Assembly: GCF_964355755.1 (NCBI RefSeq)
Contig: NC_092676.1
Coordinates: 21,560,288-21,624,287 of the forward strand
DNA from: Antedon mediterranea
Taxonomy: Eukaryota > Echinodermata > Crinoidea > Comatulida > Antedonidae
DNA length: 64,000 nucleotides
Direction: 5' to 3'
The notes under the pieces were generated by a model, which searched no databases, was not told the DNA's origin, and worked only from the letters and a program-made list of their open reading frames with translations. Shown one piece after another: positions 28,101 through 39,800 of this stretch (position 1 is the first letter of the stretch; each line of letters begins with the position of its first letter). Position numbers and translations under genes: made by a program.

Positions 28101-31100
28101 GACTCTTACGTCGACAGGAAACCAGCCTTAAGTCTCCATGACCTAACACATACTGTCTGTCATTCACTCTATAAGGCTGTGTCTACACTATCAAACAAAA
28201 CAGTGTGACGGTGCCCAAATATGTAAGTTCTATGACGTCATCGTGTCCACAAATGTTTTGTAGCTTTAGAAAAATAGATTATTAATATTCTTTTTTTTTA
28301 CAGATGCTCGATGGGGGATTTTCAGTTTATTCTTTAACTTGAAATCTGATTTTGGCTGGCATCCAGCTAATGCTTATACAAAATGGCTTGAAGGAAATAT
28401 AGACGACTACGGTGGTAAAGGAAAACTGACGTTCAAAGAGGTAAATAGCTAATCAGTTTTTTGGATAAAAGATAACAAAACTCTTCCACAGGAGACGAAT
28501 ATGATACAAAGTTAAACTATTTATATTTAATATCTTTCTATTCGACAGCTGTATGATCAGACCGGTAAAGAGTTGTGTTGTGTTGCAACCAACCTCAATC
28601 TTATGGCTGCCGAATACTGCCATGTGAAAACCACCCCGGATATGCCGATCATTGTGGCCCTGAGAATGAGTATGTCTTTACCGGGTAAGTTGTGATTAGG
28701 CCTCATTTTTAATATGTTTGTTGATAGGCCTATATATATATATATTATCTTGTTTGTTTTTAAGTAATAAAAAGTAGTCCGAAATCGAATTTGACATCTA
28801 TGTCGTTGTATAGGCATATAGCTTCTATTTTTCTATTTAGTTTTCTTTAAAACCATTTTTAATATTGTAGCACTTTTGTGTGCGGTAAAGTATAAGTTGA
28901 GAGACCACGAAGATGTGTACGTAGATGGAGGCCTTCTATGTAACTATCCAATCCATGTTTACGACGGTAAGAAGATAATTCCAATATTACACGTTTTCCT
29001 TAACACCTAACATAGAAAAATGCAAATTAATATGCATATCCTTTCACTATATAATATAAAATGACACTATATGCTAACTATTATTGGTCAGTTGACAAAC
29101 AAGGCCATATACATAGCTGCAGTCGCGTGCTCAATTTAGTGTTTACCGGCCGATCAACCGACCGACTGAGCTGTAGAGTCGCGTTGCACACGCGACTAAT
29201 AATGGTTTGTTACCTTAGTTAGGTGATACAATGTTTAAATCTTGTCGTTATATAATTTCACTATTGCAATAAAACATGATTCAAAAAGTTCTATATATAC
29301 AAAATTTAGTAGTTTCTACTTAAGCGTGACACACTCTTAAAAATAATTAATGGCCACTTGACAACAAATAGTTTGTTACCTATGATAATACATTGCATTT
29401 TTGCTTGTCGTAACTTTTGGCACAGTGGTATTTAGAAACTTGATAGTGTGTTCATTGGCACATATGCATGTAGTTATATTATACGAGATTGACGGAGAAA
29501 GTAAACAAACCAGTGATCACTGGGAACAATAAATGATGTTTAGGAGAAGATTTTTTTTATCTATTTTTTTAGGATGAGTTACCGTAACTTGAAACTTGGC
29601 TTTTTATGGTAGCCGCATGAAAAAAAAGAAGCTCTGTTTGCATATCTATACCCACGACCACTCTATAAAAATAATAAACATTACTAGGTGACCTAATCGA
29701 CTTGCGAATTTCATAATCAATCACTGAAATATAAAACAATAAACCACTGACTGTAACATGATAGATTTGAAAATTGTTTCCAAGGTTGGTGGTTGTCAAT
29801 GGAAGAGGAAAATACGTTCTTCAAACGACTACGACCGGTGACTTCAATTCCTATGATGTTTAATACCAAGGAACGGTTCAAAGAGAAGAACAAGGAGACA
29901 CTTGGACTGAGTTTAGTGAGTTTGGAAATTTATTACCTTATGATTGGTAATCCAATGTTAATTTACATCCAGTTTTCTAAATCACCTCATATAGAAAGGA
30001 TATCTTTTTATGTATTTTAGGCCTATAAGAATGTTGTACTGTATTTATAATTTAAAGATAATTTTAAATTTTAATTTACGGATAAAGAAAAATGACGTCT
30101 TCATTCAGTGCTGTCAAAAAAATTCACCTACTATAATAATAGTAGATTAGAAGATGATAGGAGTAAATCAAATTTAAAAAAAAACGTCCCGTATAAAAAA
30201 ACATAGAGATCGGCTGCCATATTTGTATTCAATATAATAATTATTATACAATAAACATTGCTAATTATTACCAATGTAGGAAAAGTAGATTGGTTTTTTT
30301 GTCGTCATGCCACAGGACAACGTTAAATCGTTTGAAATAAATAAATTAATTTTGGGCCAAATTCAATTACTTAATATAAATTGAATTCGTATTTCGTATA
30401 TAGCGTTGCTTTAGTAAGATTTTATGCCGTTTCTATTTCGGTTGAGATATTTAATATGTATAACTTAAATTGTTGCAGTACACTGAGAGTGAATCTAGTC
30501 TTATGCAACTTCAATTCAACGACAGGTATAAAGGAAAATTTGCCAAAATTCCAGATACGAAACTTGCAAGGTAATGTATCTTTCTTTACCACATGATATG
30601 GATATGTTAAGCTGATTTTCCACTAGGCGAATTTGTTCGCGCGAATCAAAAGCGTCATGCTCTGCGCATGCGTATTCGAGTTTCTGTCTGCCATACTCCC
30701 TTCTGCGACGAATTCTAGTTCCTTGATTTTTCGCTGCAGCGAAATTTAATAGTTCGAATTGTTTCTACTTTTTGCGAAGCGAAATATTGCGCAACCAATC
30801 AGAGCTCAGGAAATGAGCTATGACGCTTTCATGAGCAGTCATGCGAATCGAAATGCTCAGCAACCACGCGAGGAACATGAACGTCGCAGCTATTCGCTCA
30901 TGTAGAGGAAAGAGAGTAGGCGATTTTTTTCTCTTCGAAACGTTTGATTCGCGCGAACAAATTCGCCTAGTGGAAAATCGGCTTAAATATCAATAAGGTA
31001 CAAAGATGGTTTAGCGAACAAAATTCAGATTTCATTCTTTGCGGGCTTCCAGCTAAAACTATCGATAAGGTTTAGCGTGTTCAGAACATTGCTGTCCGTC

Positions 31101-34100
31101 TGGTTCTTCGCATCCCAACATGTCAAAACATAACACCACATTGGTTGCCAGTTGAGAAGAAAATAATGTTTAAAATGTTTCTCATTACATTCAAATCACT
31201 TCATAACATGGCTCTAACTTTTCTATATGATATCATTTCTCCATACAAGCCAAAACGAACTCTGAGGTCATTATCTGAGGTTTTTCTCAGGCCTCCTACA
31301 CGGCCTTCAACAAAATTTTAAGGACAACGTGCCTTTTCTTGGTCAGCTGCTGTTCTCTGGAACGCCCTTCCAAATTATATCAGGAATGCTGAATCACTCA
31401 CCACATTCAAACCAATCCTGAAATCCCACCTGTTTAATTTGCATTTTCTTTAGTTTTTGCTATTTTTTTCTGTTGATTGTTCAGCGCTTAGAGGAGCATT
31501 TTGCGCTATAGTAGCCTAAATTGAACATTATTATTATTATTTAACAACACACCTCATAAATAGATCTTGGTGATACTGTCGGCCTAGCTTTTTGTTTGTA
31601 TTTAAAAAAATTATATACAAACTGTTGTAATTAAGACTAGTGTTTTGGGTCATTAACAGTGTACTAGGCTATAACTTTTATTATTTTGAACTAGTTAGTT
31701 AATTATAATAACAATAATAATTTATTTTTAAATATAGGGAAAGAAAAGATGTTATCAAAAGCAAGGTGTGCAAAGCCGAAGATGAGTGCAAGCAGTTGAC
31801 ATCTGCATTTGTCAAGTTCTTCCAAGTAATCGAAAAGTTTGACAAAGACAACAGCGACAGTCTTAGTTTTACCGAGTTCAGTGCTTTATTCAAATGTGTA
31901 AGTCATGATTGAAGCTTTTCTAGCAGATAAACTTCTGTGATCATCTTTTTTTTTTAATGCGACTAAACCTTTCACATTAGTGTCCAGCTCAAATACATAC
32001 TGTACAGCGCCCAGTTATTATTTTGTACACATTTACATCTGGTTTGAGAGAGATTTTAAAGAGATAAAAGTAGGCCTAAGTAAAGTAAAACAACGAATTC
32101 GTCATACTGTAAATTACATACTTTACGATGCCATGATCTCGTAATCTGATTATCATCTCCGGGTGTTTAAGCTTCAATTCTGCATAAATACGCTATACAA
32201 TACAACAACAAAAACAGGTGGACATGCGCGTACGGAAGTCGTACCGTCGTGATTTAAGCGTGGTTCCCCCACTAGCCACGCAACACAAGGACGTAACGCA
32301 ACGCAAGTGAATTGACCAATCACAAGCGATGGCTTATTCGCTTGTGATTGCTAACTGTCTATAACTTCGCTTGTCATTGGTTAAAATTAACGCTTGCGTT
32401 GCGTTTACGTCCTTGCGTTACGTTCTAGTGGGAACCAAGCTTTAGACGCGCGTTTTAACTGTCTGCCTATTCGTAGTGTTATCGAACTTGTCAGAACACA
32501 TTATTGTTCCCTGAAGAATATTTGACTAGACAGACAACAAACGAAAACCGGTATCGTTTAATTGATGGAATGGAAATGAATTATAGTAGCTAGGTACAAA
32601 TTCAAGTCAGCATTTCAACTTGGCTTCAACTGTATTTTTAGTCACTTAAGCCTACGGATTAGGATAATGGTCAAAATAATCTTTAAATATTATTGGCCAT
32701 AATGCACCAGAAAATGTCCAAACGCTTTAACCTTGTCAATGTTACATGATGCCCTGTAAACCTGGGTTTTTACTATAATCCGCTGTATTTAGAATTACAA
32801 CACATCATCGGGAAAGTTCAATTGAAGTCTAAAAACAATAACTGGAATGGTGAATTTTAATGACGCCTGTGGTCACCTTTTAACACCATTAATTTACAGT
32901 ATAGTGTATTAATTATAATCATTAAAATATCTCATACACACTATTTAACAACAGAAAATCTAGGATTTGCTTGAGAAAGAGGTATGTGAACCCAGATGCA
33001 GCCCCTTATCTCAAGCTGAGTGGTTCAGAAATCAATCGCTTAGGGTGGCTACCAATACTATTGCTCTCTGAATACATAGGCCTACACTTTGTGCTTTTCC
33101 CCTATCTATTCTTGCCTTCAGTATTTATTAGAATCTATTATTCAGTGTTTACAATGGAGTTTACAGCTATTAGTATGCCAATATCAATTTTAAGGAAGTA
33201 ATGACTTTAATCTTACCAAACAGAATACAGATGATTTTACATACGAAAATTACTGTACGTTGTTTGGGAAAGAAGATGTTAAAACCGTATTCGACAAAAT
33301 CGACAAAAACAAGAATGGAACGGTAAGTTTTAAATGATTTAATGATTGTGGTAATCCGTTTACACCACAAACACACACACAGTCATAATATTATTATACT
33401 GTATTACTTTGATTTTATACTATATAACTAATTGTGTTATAAACTTTACCATAATATTTTTATTTTTTTTTTAATCTGTTTAGATCCAAACAAGAGAAAT
33501 CTTAAATTACGTTGAGGGCAAAGGTGTTCACATGCTGGCGGAGTTTATTGGATATCGACGGCAAGTTATTACAGGGTTTGGAAGCTATTTGACGGCCCTA
33601 CAGAATAGTGTTTTCAACCATGCTATGCGAGAATATGTTGAGGTGAAATTATAAAATTATCATACGATATTATATTTTCCTTTTGGAAAGAACATTTTAA
33701 AAGATGTTTTGTTGAATCAGTGGACGGAATTCGCTTCATACGCGACGCATGCGCAACAATCAAAAGCAACTATCAGACCACATGTATAGAAACATCGAGG
33801 AATTCATGTCAATTCCCTGTAATCTGTTGACCGAACACGTAACCCGAAGCTACACATTTAAGGGAGGGAAGTTGTCCTATCACTGGTCTTTATATAAACC
33901 TACAAAATGGTCTTTTCAAAGTTTGATGTTATTTATCTTTATTTTTTGTCATGTTTTGGGGAAAAATATACATATGTAACCTTTCCAACGTATTTGAATA
34001 CATTGGTGTAAAAAACTTCTAGTAAACAAATGAACTATTAATATTAAAGTCATGCCAAAATTCCAAAGATGGTTTTATTTATCTGATAAGAACAACAATA

Positions 34101-34534
34101 GTTTATAATATTTGTCCATTTTCATAGCCAACTGATGTGAAGCGTACTGTTGGTGTAGATACTTATTATGTTAACGGAACGGACTTTGCAATTGAAATAG
34201 GAGACAGGAATTTCCTATTTGAGGTACAGTAATTAATAAATATATATTTGCAGTTTAAAGCGTAACGCCATCGATATCCTAGAATTATATAGCAACATTG
34301 TATTGTAACGCATTCGATCACAGTGGGAAAAACTCAACCTATCGACCAATCAGATATACCGGTTTTATTCCGATAGGTTCCAGATAACCGACCCAAGAAC
34401 TGTGTTAATATCTCAGATAGAGATCATCATTTCATTTAATTATAATATTTGTTTTACAGCAAGGATTTCGGGCAACGGTTGCTTTTCTCGAGGAATACGT
34501 CAAAAATGAAAAACCACCAAAGAAAAAGAAGTAG
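23594..34534 (+). CDS. Patatin-like phospholipase with two EF-hands, copy 1 (12 exons)
   Basis: Exons: 23594-23791, 25165-25321, 28304-28440, 28549-28684, 28871-28966, 29785-29915, 30479-30570, 31738-31897, 33224-33322, 33484-33642, 34128-34223, 34460-34534. They join in frame to 511 residues. Seen: a glycine-rich oxyanion loop GGGG-N-R (52-57), nucleophile elbow GTSLG with Ser84, catalytic-dyad Asp in DGG (228-230), EF loop 1 at 351-362 (DKDNSDSLSFTE), EF loop 2 at 396-407 (DKNKNGTIQTRE) and the tail KPPKKKK. Patatin-family enzymes are Ser-Asp lipid acyl hydrolases. The EF pair suggests Ca2+ control, which is an inference. There is no signal peptide or membrane segment, so it is likely cytosolic and the basic tail may touch membranes. 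All splice sites are GT-AG. EF loop 1 has Asp instead of Gly at position 6. Introns 2, 7 and 8 hold transposons. Substrate and family-level name are unknown. Confidence 0.85.
25096..25138. repeat. (TA)n microsatellite in intron 1
   Basis: About 21 uninterrupted TA dinucleotides shortly before exon 2 of patatin/EF-hand gene 1. Confidence 0.95.
25566..28127. mobile_element. 2.56-kb TIR element in intron 2 of patatin gene 1
   Basis: The ends are inverted repeats containing GGTTTCCTGTCGACGTAAG (left about 25,570; right complement about 28,105-28,123). The similarity extends imperfectly outwards through a CATGGAGA block on each side. The interior has TAGGCCTA-rich patches and no recognisable transposase. 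The right end carries three more GGTTTCCTGT copies (27,913, 27,967, 28,032). TTACGTAAAGTTGA recurs near both ends. The intron is 2,982 bp here and only 156 bp in the paralogue. The target duplication is unclear (ATAAA versus TTAAG flanks). Confidence 0.7.
27832..27868. repeat. Perfect 17-bp hairpin
   Basis: CTTACGTAAAGTTGACT, then the loop CCA, then its exact reverse complement. It lies near the right end of the intron 2 TIR element. Confidence 0.9.
30611..30982. mobile_element. 372-bp MITE in intron 7, flanked by TTAA
   Basis: The terminal inverted repeats are about 39 bp and nearly perfect, beginning GC(T/C)GATTTTCCACTAGGC and continuing through GAATTTGTTCGCGCGAATC. TTAA lies directly outside both ends (30,607-30,610 and 30,983-30,986), which fits a TTAA target such as that of piggyBac-like elements. 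It has no coding capacity. Confidence 0.75.
31031..31545 (+). mobile_element. CR1/L2-like LINE 3' fragment in intron 7
   Basis: A degraded frame keeps the ORF2 C-terminal signature (HWLPV, KMFLITFKSLHNMA, then RAFSWSAAVLWNALPNYIR and FKPILKSHLF) with at least two in-frame stops. The 3' end passes through TTTGCGCTATAGTAGCC and closes in a (TTA)n tail at about 31,527-31,542. It is 5' truncated and dead. It starts about 45 bp downstream of the intron 7 MITE. Confidence 0.8.
32257..32441. mobile_element. 185-bp MITE in intron 8, TTA target duplication
   Basis: Inverted ends AGCGTGGTTCCC and AGCTTGGTTCCC are followed by shared CGTAACGCAA/ACGCAACGCAAGC blocks. TTA lies immediately outside each end (32,254-32,256 and 32,442-32,444). 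A TTA duplication with a short non-coding body fits a PIF/Harbinger-derived MITE. Confidence 0.7.
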
Positions 34535-34727
34535 ACCTGAGATTACAAGATCATTTCGAAAGTGGATTACTAAGCGGAAAAGAGGATACCGTTTAAACTA
34601 TTTTCTACACATTAATATTGATTGAAATATTATGGTTGAATGATTTTACTGTAGCTGACGGGGAATTAACGATAGTATACAGTTATTATTTGAATATTAT
34701 ACCAAATTGCTTCACTTTGTGTGAACA

Positions 34728-34733
34728 AATAAA
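34728..34733 (+). promoter_or_regulatory. Polyadenylation signal of patatin gene 1
   Basis: AATAAA lies 194 bp after the stop codon of the first copy. It is the only canonical hexamer close by. Confidence 0.55.
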
Positions 34734-36029
34734 TTGTCTAATCTGTAAATATTATCTAATCCAGGATAGTTGCACCAAATTAAACTGAGTAAGATTTGGG
34801 TGTTTTAAATGAGCTGTCAAACGTCGCCAACCGACGACCTGTTAAATATTTTCTCAGGAGACGAGAATTAATTAGGAAGATACGAAATATAGAATTACTC
34901 TCAGGTGATAAATTTATATGATAATCTATAAATATTTATGCTAATATAATATTATATAATGGTGCCATTAAGTGATACACCCATATACGTACATTTATGT
35001 CTACTGTTCATCTTTATCATTTATAATTACGACAGGGATGGTATGGTAATATTGGAGAGTTTCTTTGGTACAGTTTTTCTAGATTTACATCTTAAATCCG
35101 TAGAAATTATTTAATCTAAAAATAGAATCTTTACATTACATATGGATGTTTTTGCAAACATACAGCCGATTTTTCACTGCTATGACTGGTGTAGGATCAG
35201 AGCGAATGAGGAGTTTAATAAACTCCATCTATTAATGATTCTAAATGCATGGGATATAAAGGATTTAAAAACCAATATTTATTTTTTGTTTGGTTATGTA
35301 AAATTATGATTGGTGGTATATTCGTCAACACGAATGTCACTTTACGAATTAAACGATCGTAATTTTGAGAATCCGATTACAAATAGTATTTACCAATATC
35401 TCCTTTGATATGATATGATATTATGATTATAATACAAAGTGAACGGAACATAATATAAATGGCGATAGATAGGAGAACACATAATTGTGTGTTATGCTTT
35501 ATCAACGACAAATTCAATCATTAACAGTGGTGAGTACGATTTGGTCACAAATTGTGTGTCAGTATGTTTACATCGGTAACACCTCCAGCCCAACGGGCAG
35601 CACTATAAACTTACGTTAACGGTTTTTTTCCCATAGATTTACGTAAGCAAAGAAATACATTATAATTAGTTATAATAATTAAAGTACAACTTAGTTGATT
35701 ATCTTCTCAAATGGTTAATCTTTTTTTATTGGCTGAAGTGCGACACCTTTCTTGTATACGGTTGTTGAGGTGGTGAGTTTATTAATTCGTCAACGAATCT
35801 TTTATACGATTCTACACCTGAATATGTGTATGCAAATTGCCCTTGCAGTTCGGCTTACAATACCCGTCACGTCACACCTACGAAACCAGAACCATATTAG
35901 CTTGAATATTAGAATGCGGCTCTGTACCAAACCAAAATAACGAAACATCCACCGATATTGATACAATCAGTTTTGAGGTAATCGGTTTTTTTTACTCCAG
36001 CCTACCACACCATTCTACTTTCTTTATAT

Positions 36030-36031
<2 letters not shown>

Positions 36032-36065
<34 letters not shown>

Positions 36066-36066
36066 A
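36032..36066. repeat. (CT)n microsatellite
   Basis: A nearly uninterrupted CT repeat with one G interruption. Confidence 0.95.
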
Positions 36067-36559
36067 ACTCTACAGTTGATATACATAGGCCTAAATATAT
36101 CGTCAGGTCATCTTCAATATAAAATAGGATATAGCTACGATTGATATAGGATGGACCATTGTTACGATCCTCTAATTTACAATTAGTCAATACAAAAATA
36201 TCATGATAATAAAATAAAAAATAACATAGGTATTCAATAGTTTGTCAACAAAATTGTTGTCATTAGAGTGCATTATTATAGTAATCTTTATATTCATTTT
36301 TATCAGTACCGGCACGTATACTGAACGAATTGGAAGCGGAAACCGCTAGGCCTAGTCCGAACTCGGTACCCAGCCAACAGTTCATTGTACTAGGATTACA
36401 CGACTTAAATTCCTGTTATTATCACGAACTCAACAAAGTAAAATTGGATATTATTGTAAAGAATAAAAAATAATATGTTAGGTAATTTTTTCAATTCACT
36501 TGGCCAGTCATTTAGATTTTTACTAGTTTGTGCTTGTTCATTTTATCGTTTATGATGTT

Positions 36560-36731
36560 ATGATGTATTGTATGTTTCTAACGTTTTGATGTTATTTTAT
36601 GCTATCTTTTTTATTCATTTTAAATAGTTTAAGTACCTTTTAATAATGTTAAAAATTGTCACAATTCCGTTTTTCTGTGAAGATGATTTTAATAAATATA
36701 CCATTATGAATGAATGAATGAATGAATGAAC
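36560..36731 (+). repeat. Possible LINE/SINE tail with (GAAT)n
   Basis: AT-rich sequence ending in AATAAATATACCATTAT directly followed by GAAT repeats (36,707-36,730). This resembles a retroelement 3' end with a microsatellite tail. A similar arrangement (AATAAAACCTAAATGAATGAATG) occurs at about 39,930-39,964. No coding part is visible, so identity is uncertain. Confidence 0.4.
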
Positions 36732-36817
36732 AGTAACAATCTAGCCCTCTTTTCCATCTTTTAAAATATTACTTTTTTGTGCATTTCAGTACCTACGCTA
36801 ATATCTACTTCCACAAT

Positions 36818-39800
36818 ATGGCTACAAAGCCAAGGGTTAGAGATTTGGACCATGAGGAGTTAGCAACTTTAAGAGGCGTTGATGTTTCTGACATTAGGAT
36901 TCCAAGTGACCTTTTAGAAAATGTCAAAGAACTTGCAAAGTATGAATATCCTTACCGCAATCTGATTTTCGGAGGTGGTGGAAATCGACTGTTCGCGTAT
37001 GCAGGATCTTTACAGGTAATAATATAAACAAAATAAAATCTATTATTAAACATTTATATTCCTAATTCTTACAGTACACAACGATTTCTTACCACGTAAA
37101 GTGAAACCAGCATACAGTATTAGCATATATATATAGAATGTGTCTTTATTATTATTATTATCATTTCGGCCGACGTATATTTTAAAGTTGGAAAACGAAC
37201 TTTGTAGTGTAAATCTTGTAATTGAATTTGTATGGTTACCACTATTACTATTGCTGCCTCCACTACAATTTAAGTAGATGCGAAAAGTAAAAAAAAATGT
37301 TTCATACTGTAAAATATCATCGTAATAAACCTGCGATTTTTTTCGAGCCCCATGGTAAGAAAGAAGAGTTGCGATAATGACCAAACTGTATTAATCGCAT
37401 TCGAAACTGACAAACAAGTCAATAGAAAAAAATATACATGATATTGTGTACGATTGTTTTTTTTTCTAGGTTCTTCAAGATGTTGGTATATTACCTAAGG
37501 TCACTAGATTCGGTGGAACTAGTCTAGGAGCATTGACAGCATGCTTTGCCGCACTTGGACTAACCCCACATCAGATGGTAGTGGAAGTGGAGAAAGCAAG
37601 ATGCAACATTGAGAAAATGTTACTCGGTATGACATTAACGTTTATTGTTGAAAAAAACTGTCCATCGACAATATTATCTCTTTGAAAATATACGTAAAAA
37701 GTTCAATAAATAACAACTTTAAAAAAAGGTTACAAAACCGTTGCATTTTCTTTGATTTATGATTATTATTCATATTTTACAGATGCTCGATGGGGGATTT
37801 TCAGTTTATACTTTAACTTAAAGTCTGATTTTGGCTGGCATCCAGCTAATGCTTATACAAAATGGCTTGAAGGAAATATAGAAGACTACGGTGGTAAAGG
37901 AAAACTGACGTTCAAGGAGGTAAATAGCTAGTTAGTTTTGTGTATACAAGATGACAAAGCTCTTGTCGACAGGAGACGAATATGATACCAAGTTAAACTA
38001 TTCATATTTAATATCTTTCTATTCGACAGTTGTATGATCAGACCGGTAAAGAGTTGTGTTGTGTTGCAACTAACCTCAATCTTATGGCTGCCGAATACTG
38101 CCATGTGAAAACCACCCCGGATATGCCGATCATTGTGGCCCTGAGAATGAGTATGTCTTTACCGGGTAAGTTGTGATTAGGCCTCATTTGTAATACGTTG
38201 GATCATCCGAGGCGTCTGTATCGATATTATAATAAATATTTATTATCTTGGTTGTTTTAAAGTAATACAAAGTTGTCCGAAATAGAATTTCACCTTGCGT
38301 TTCCATGTTAACATCCAATAATTAAGTGATAATGAAAGTAAGGTGTAATGCAGCCATTCGTTGACTGTGTTATACCTTATTTTACAGCATTGACTTCACT
38401 TAATTTGTAAAATTAGAATTGCAATGATTTGCATATATTATGCTTTAATATTTTCACTGCCTGACGTTATCTCTGTAGTTGTGTAGCTTCTATTAATCTA
38501 TTTAGTTTCCTTTAATACCATTTCTAAAATTGTAGCGCTTCTGTGTGCGGTAAAGTATACGTTGAGAGACCACGAAGATGTGTACGTAGATGGAGGCCTG
38601 CTATGTAACTATCCAATCCATGTTTACGACGGTAAGAAGATAATTCCAATATTTTACTTTTTTCTAAAAACATTAATATAATAAAAAAAAATGCAAATTA
38701 GGTTTATATCATTTTACTATACAACATAATATAATATGAAATTTGTTTTCAGATTCAGATTCAGCAGGATTGTTTCAATTAGTGTCTACTTAAACATATC
38801 TTCTAACTAATTAATGGTCAGTTCATAAATAATACATTGGTTTTAAAGCTTTTCGCTTTTTGGCACAGTAGTAAAATTGAATGAAAAATGCTAAGCCCTC
38901 TTATATCCGCCTATCCATTACCAACACAACAAAAGACCAATCTCTAATAAACATAGGTGACCTAATCGCATAATATCAATCGCTCAATGGTAAGTTAGAA
39001 TCAATAAATAATGGTGCATGATAAAATTAAAAATAAAGCCATCTAGTTATTTCCAAGGTTGGTGGTTGTCAATGGAAAAGGACAATACGTTCTTCAAACG
39101 ATTACAACCGGCGGCATCAATTCCTATGATGTTTAATACCAAGGAACGGTTCAAAGAGAAGAACAAGGAGACACTTGGACTGGGTTTAGTGAGTTTGGAC
39201 ATATATTATTTTTTTTATGGTTAATCCATTCATAATTTATTCATTAATTTTAATTTTGAAATGCTAATCACTTCATGTAGAATGAATATCCTTATAGGAA
39301 TTTTTTATTTAGAATTTTAAAGACGACTTTAGAGAATTCGAGGTTTATTTTCCTTATTTGTGATAGTAGATTTGATGTTGGAAAGGAGCAAGAAAGTTTG
39401 GAAAAACTCTATAACGCATACAAACAAATAAGGAGATCGTCTAACTTATTTTTATTCCATTTAGGAACATGGATATATAAACGCAATTATTATGTAACAA
39501 ATTGAATTGGGTAACTCTGTGGGTTGAATCCATTATAGTTTTTAATATGATACATTTTGATTAGTTCATTAATGTTCATTTCGTGTTAGATATTTAATTA
39601 TATTATTTTTTTCAGTACACCGAGAGTGAATCTAGTCTTATGCAACTTCAATTCAACGAAAGGAACAAAGGAGAATTTGCAAAAATTCCAGATACGAAAC
39701 TTGCAAGGTAACTATGTCATTATTATTAAATTGCAATTCTTTGATCATGGACATTAATCGGCACGTTCTTAATGTGTCAAGAATGCACATACAACGGAAT

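Larger units (their letters stand above)
34740..36789. other. Intergenic region between the patatin paralogues
   Basis: The first about 220 bp resemble the sequence downstream of copy 2 (about 43,905-44,080), sharing GAGCTGTCAAACGTCGC and AGGTGATAAATTTAT. The duplicated unit therefore included 3' flank. The rest is AT-rich with a (CT)n tract and a (GAAT)n tract. No gene is recognised. Confidence 0.6.

Noticed and set aside
29100-29215. GTCGCGTG/CACGCGAC inverted repeat in intron 5 of copy 1 as a MITE
   Set aside because: Short stems with poor continuation and no clear target duplication; insufficient to call an element.
33749-33979. 76-codon ORF in intron 10 of patatin gene 1
   Set aside because: Lies wholly inside an intron between two well-supported exons, has no counterpart in copy 2 and no recognisable motif.
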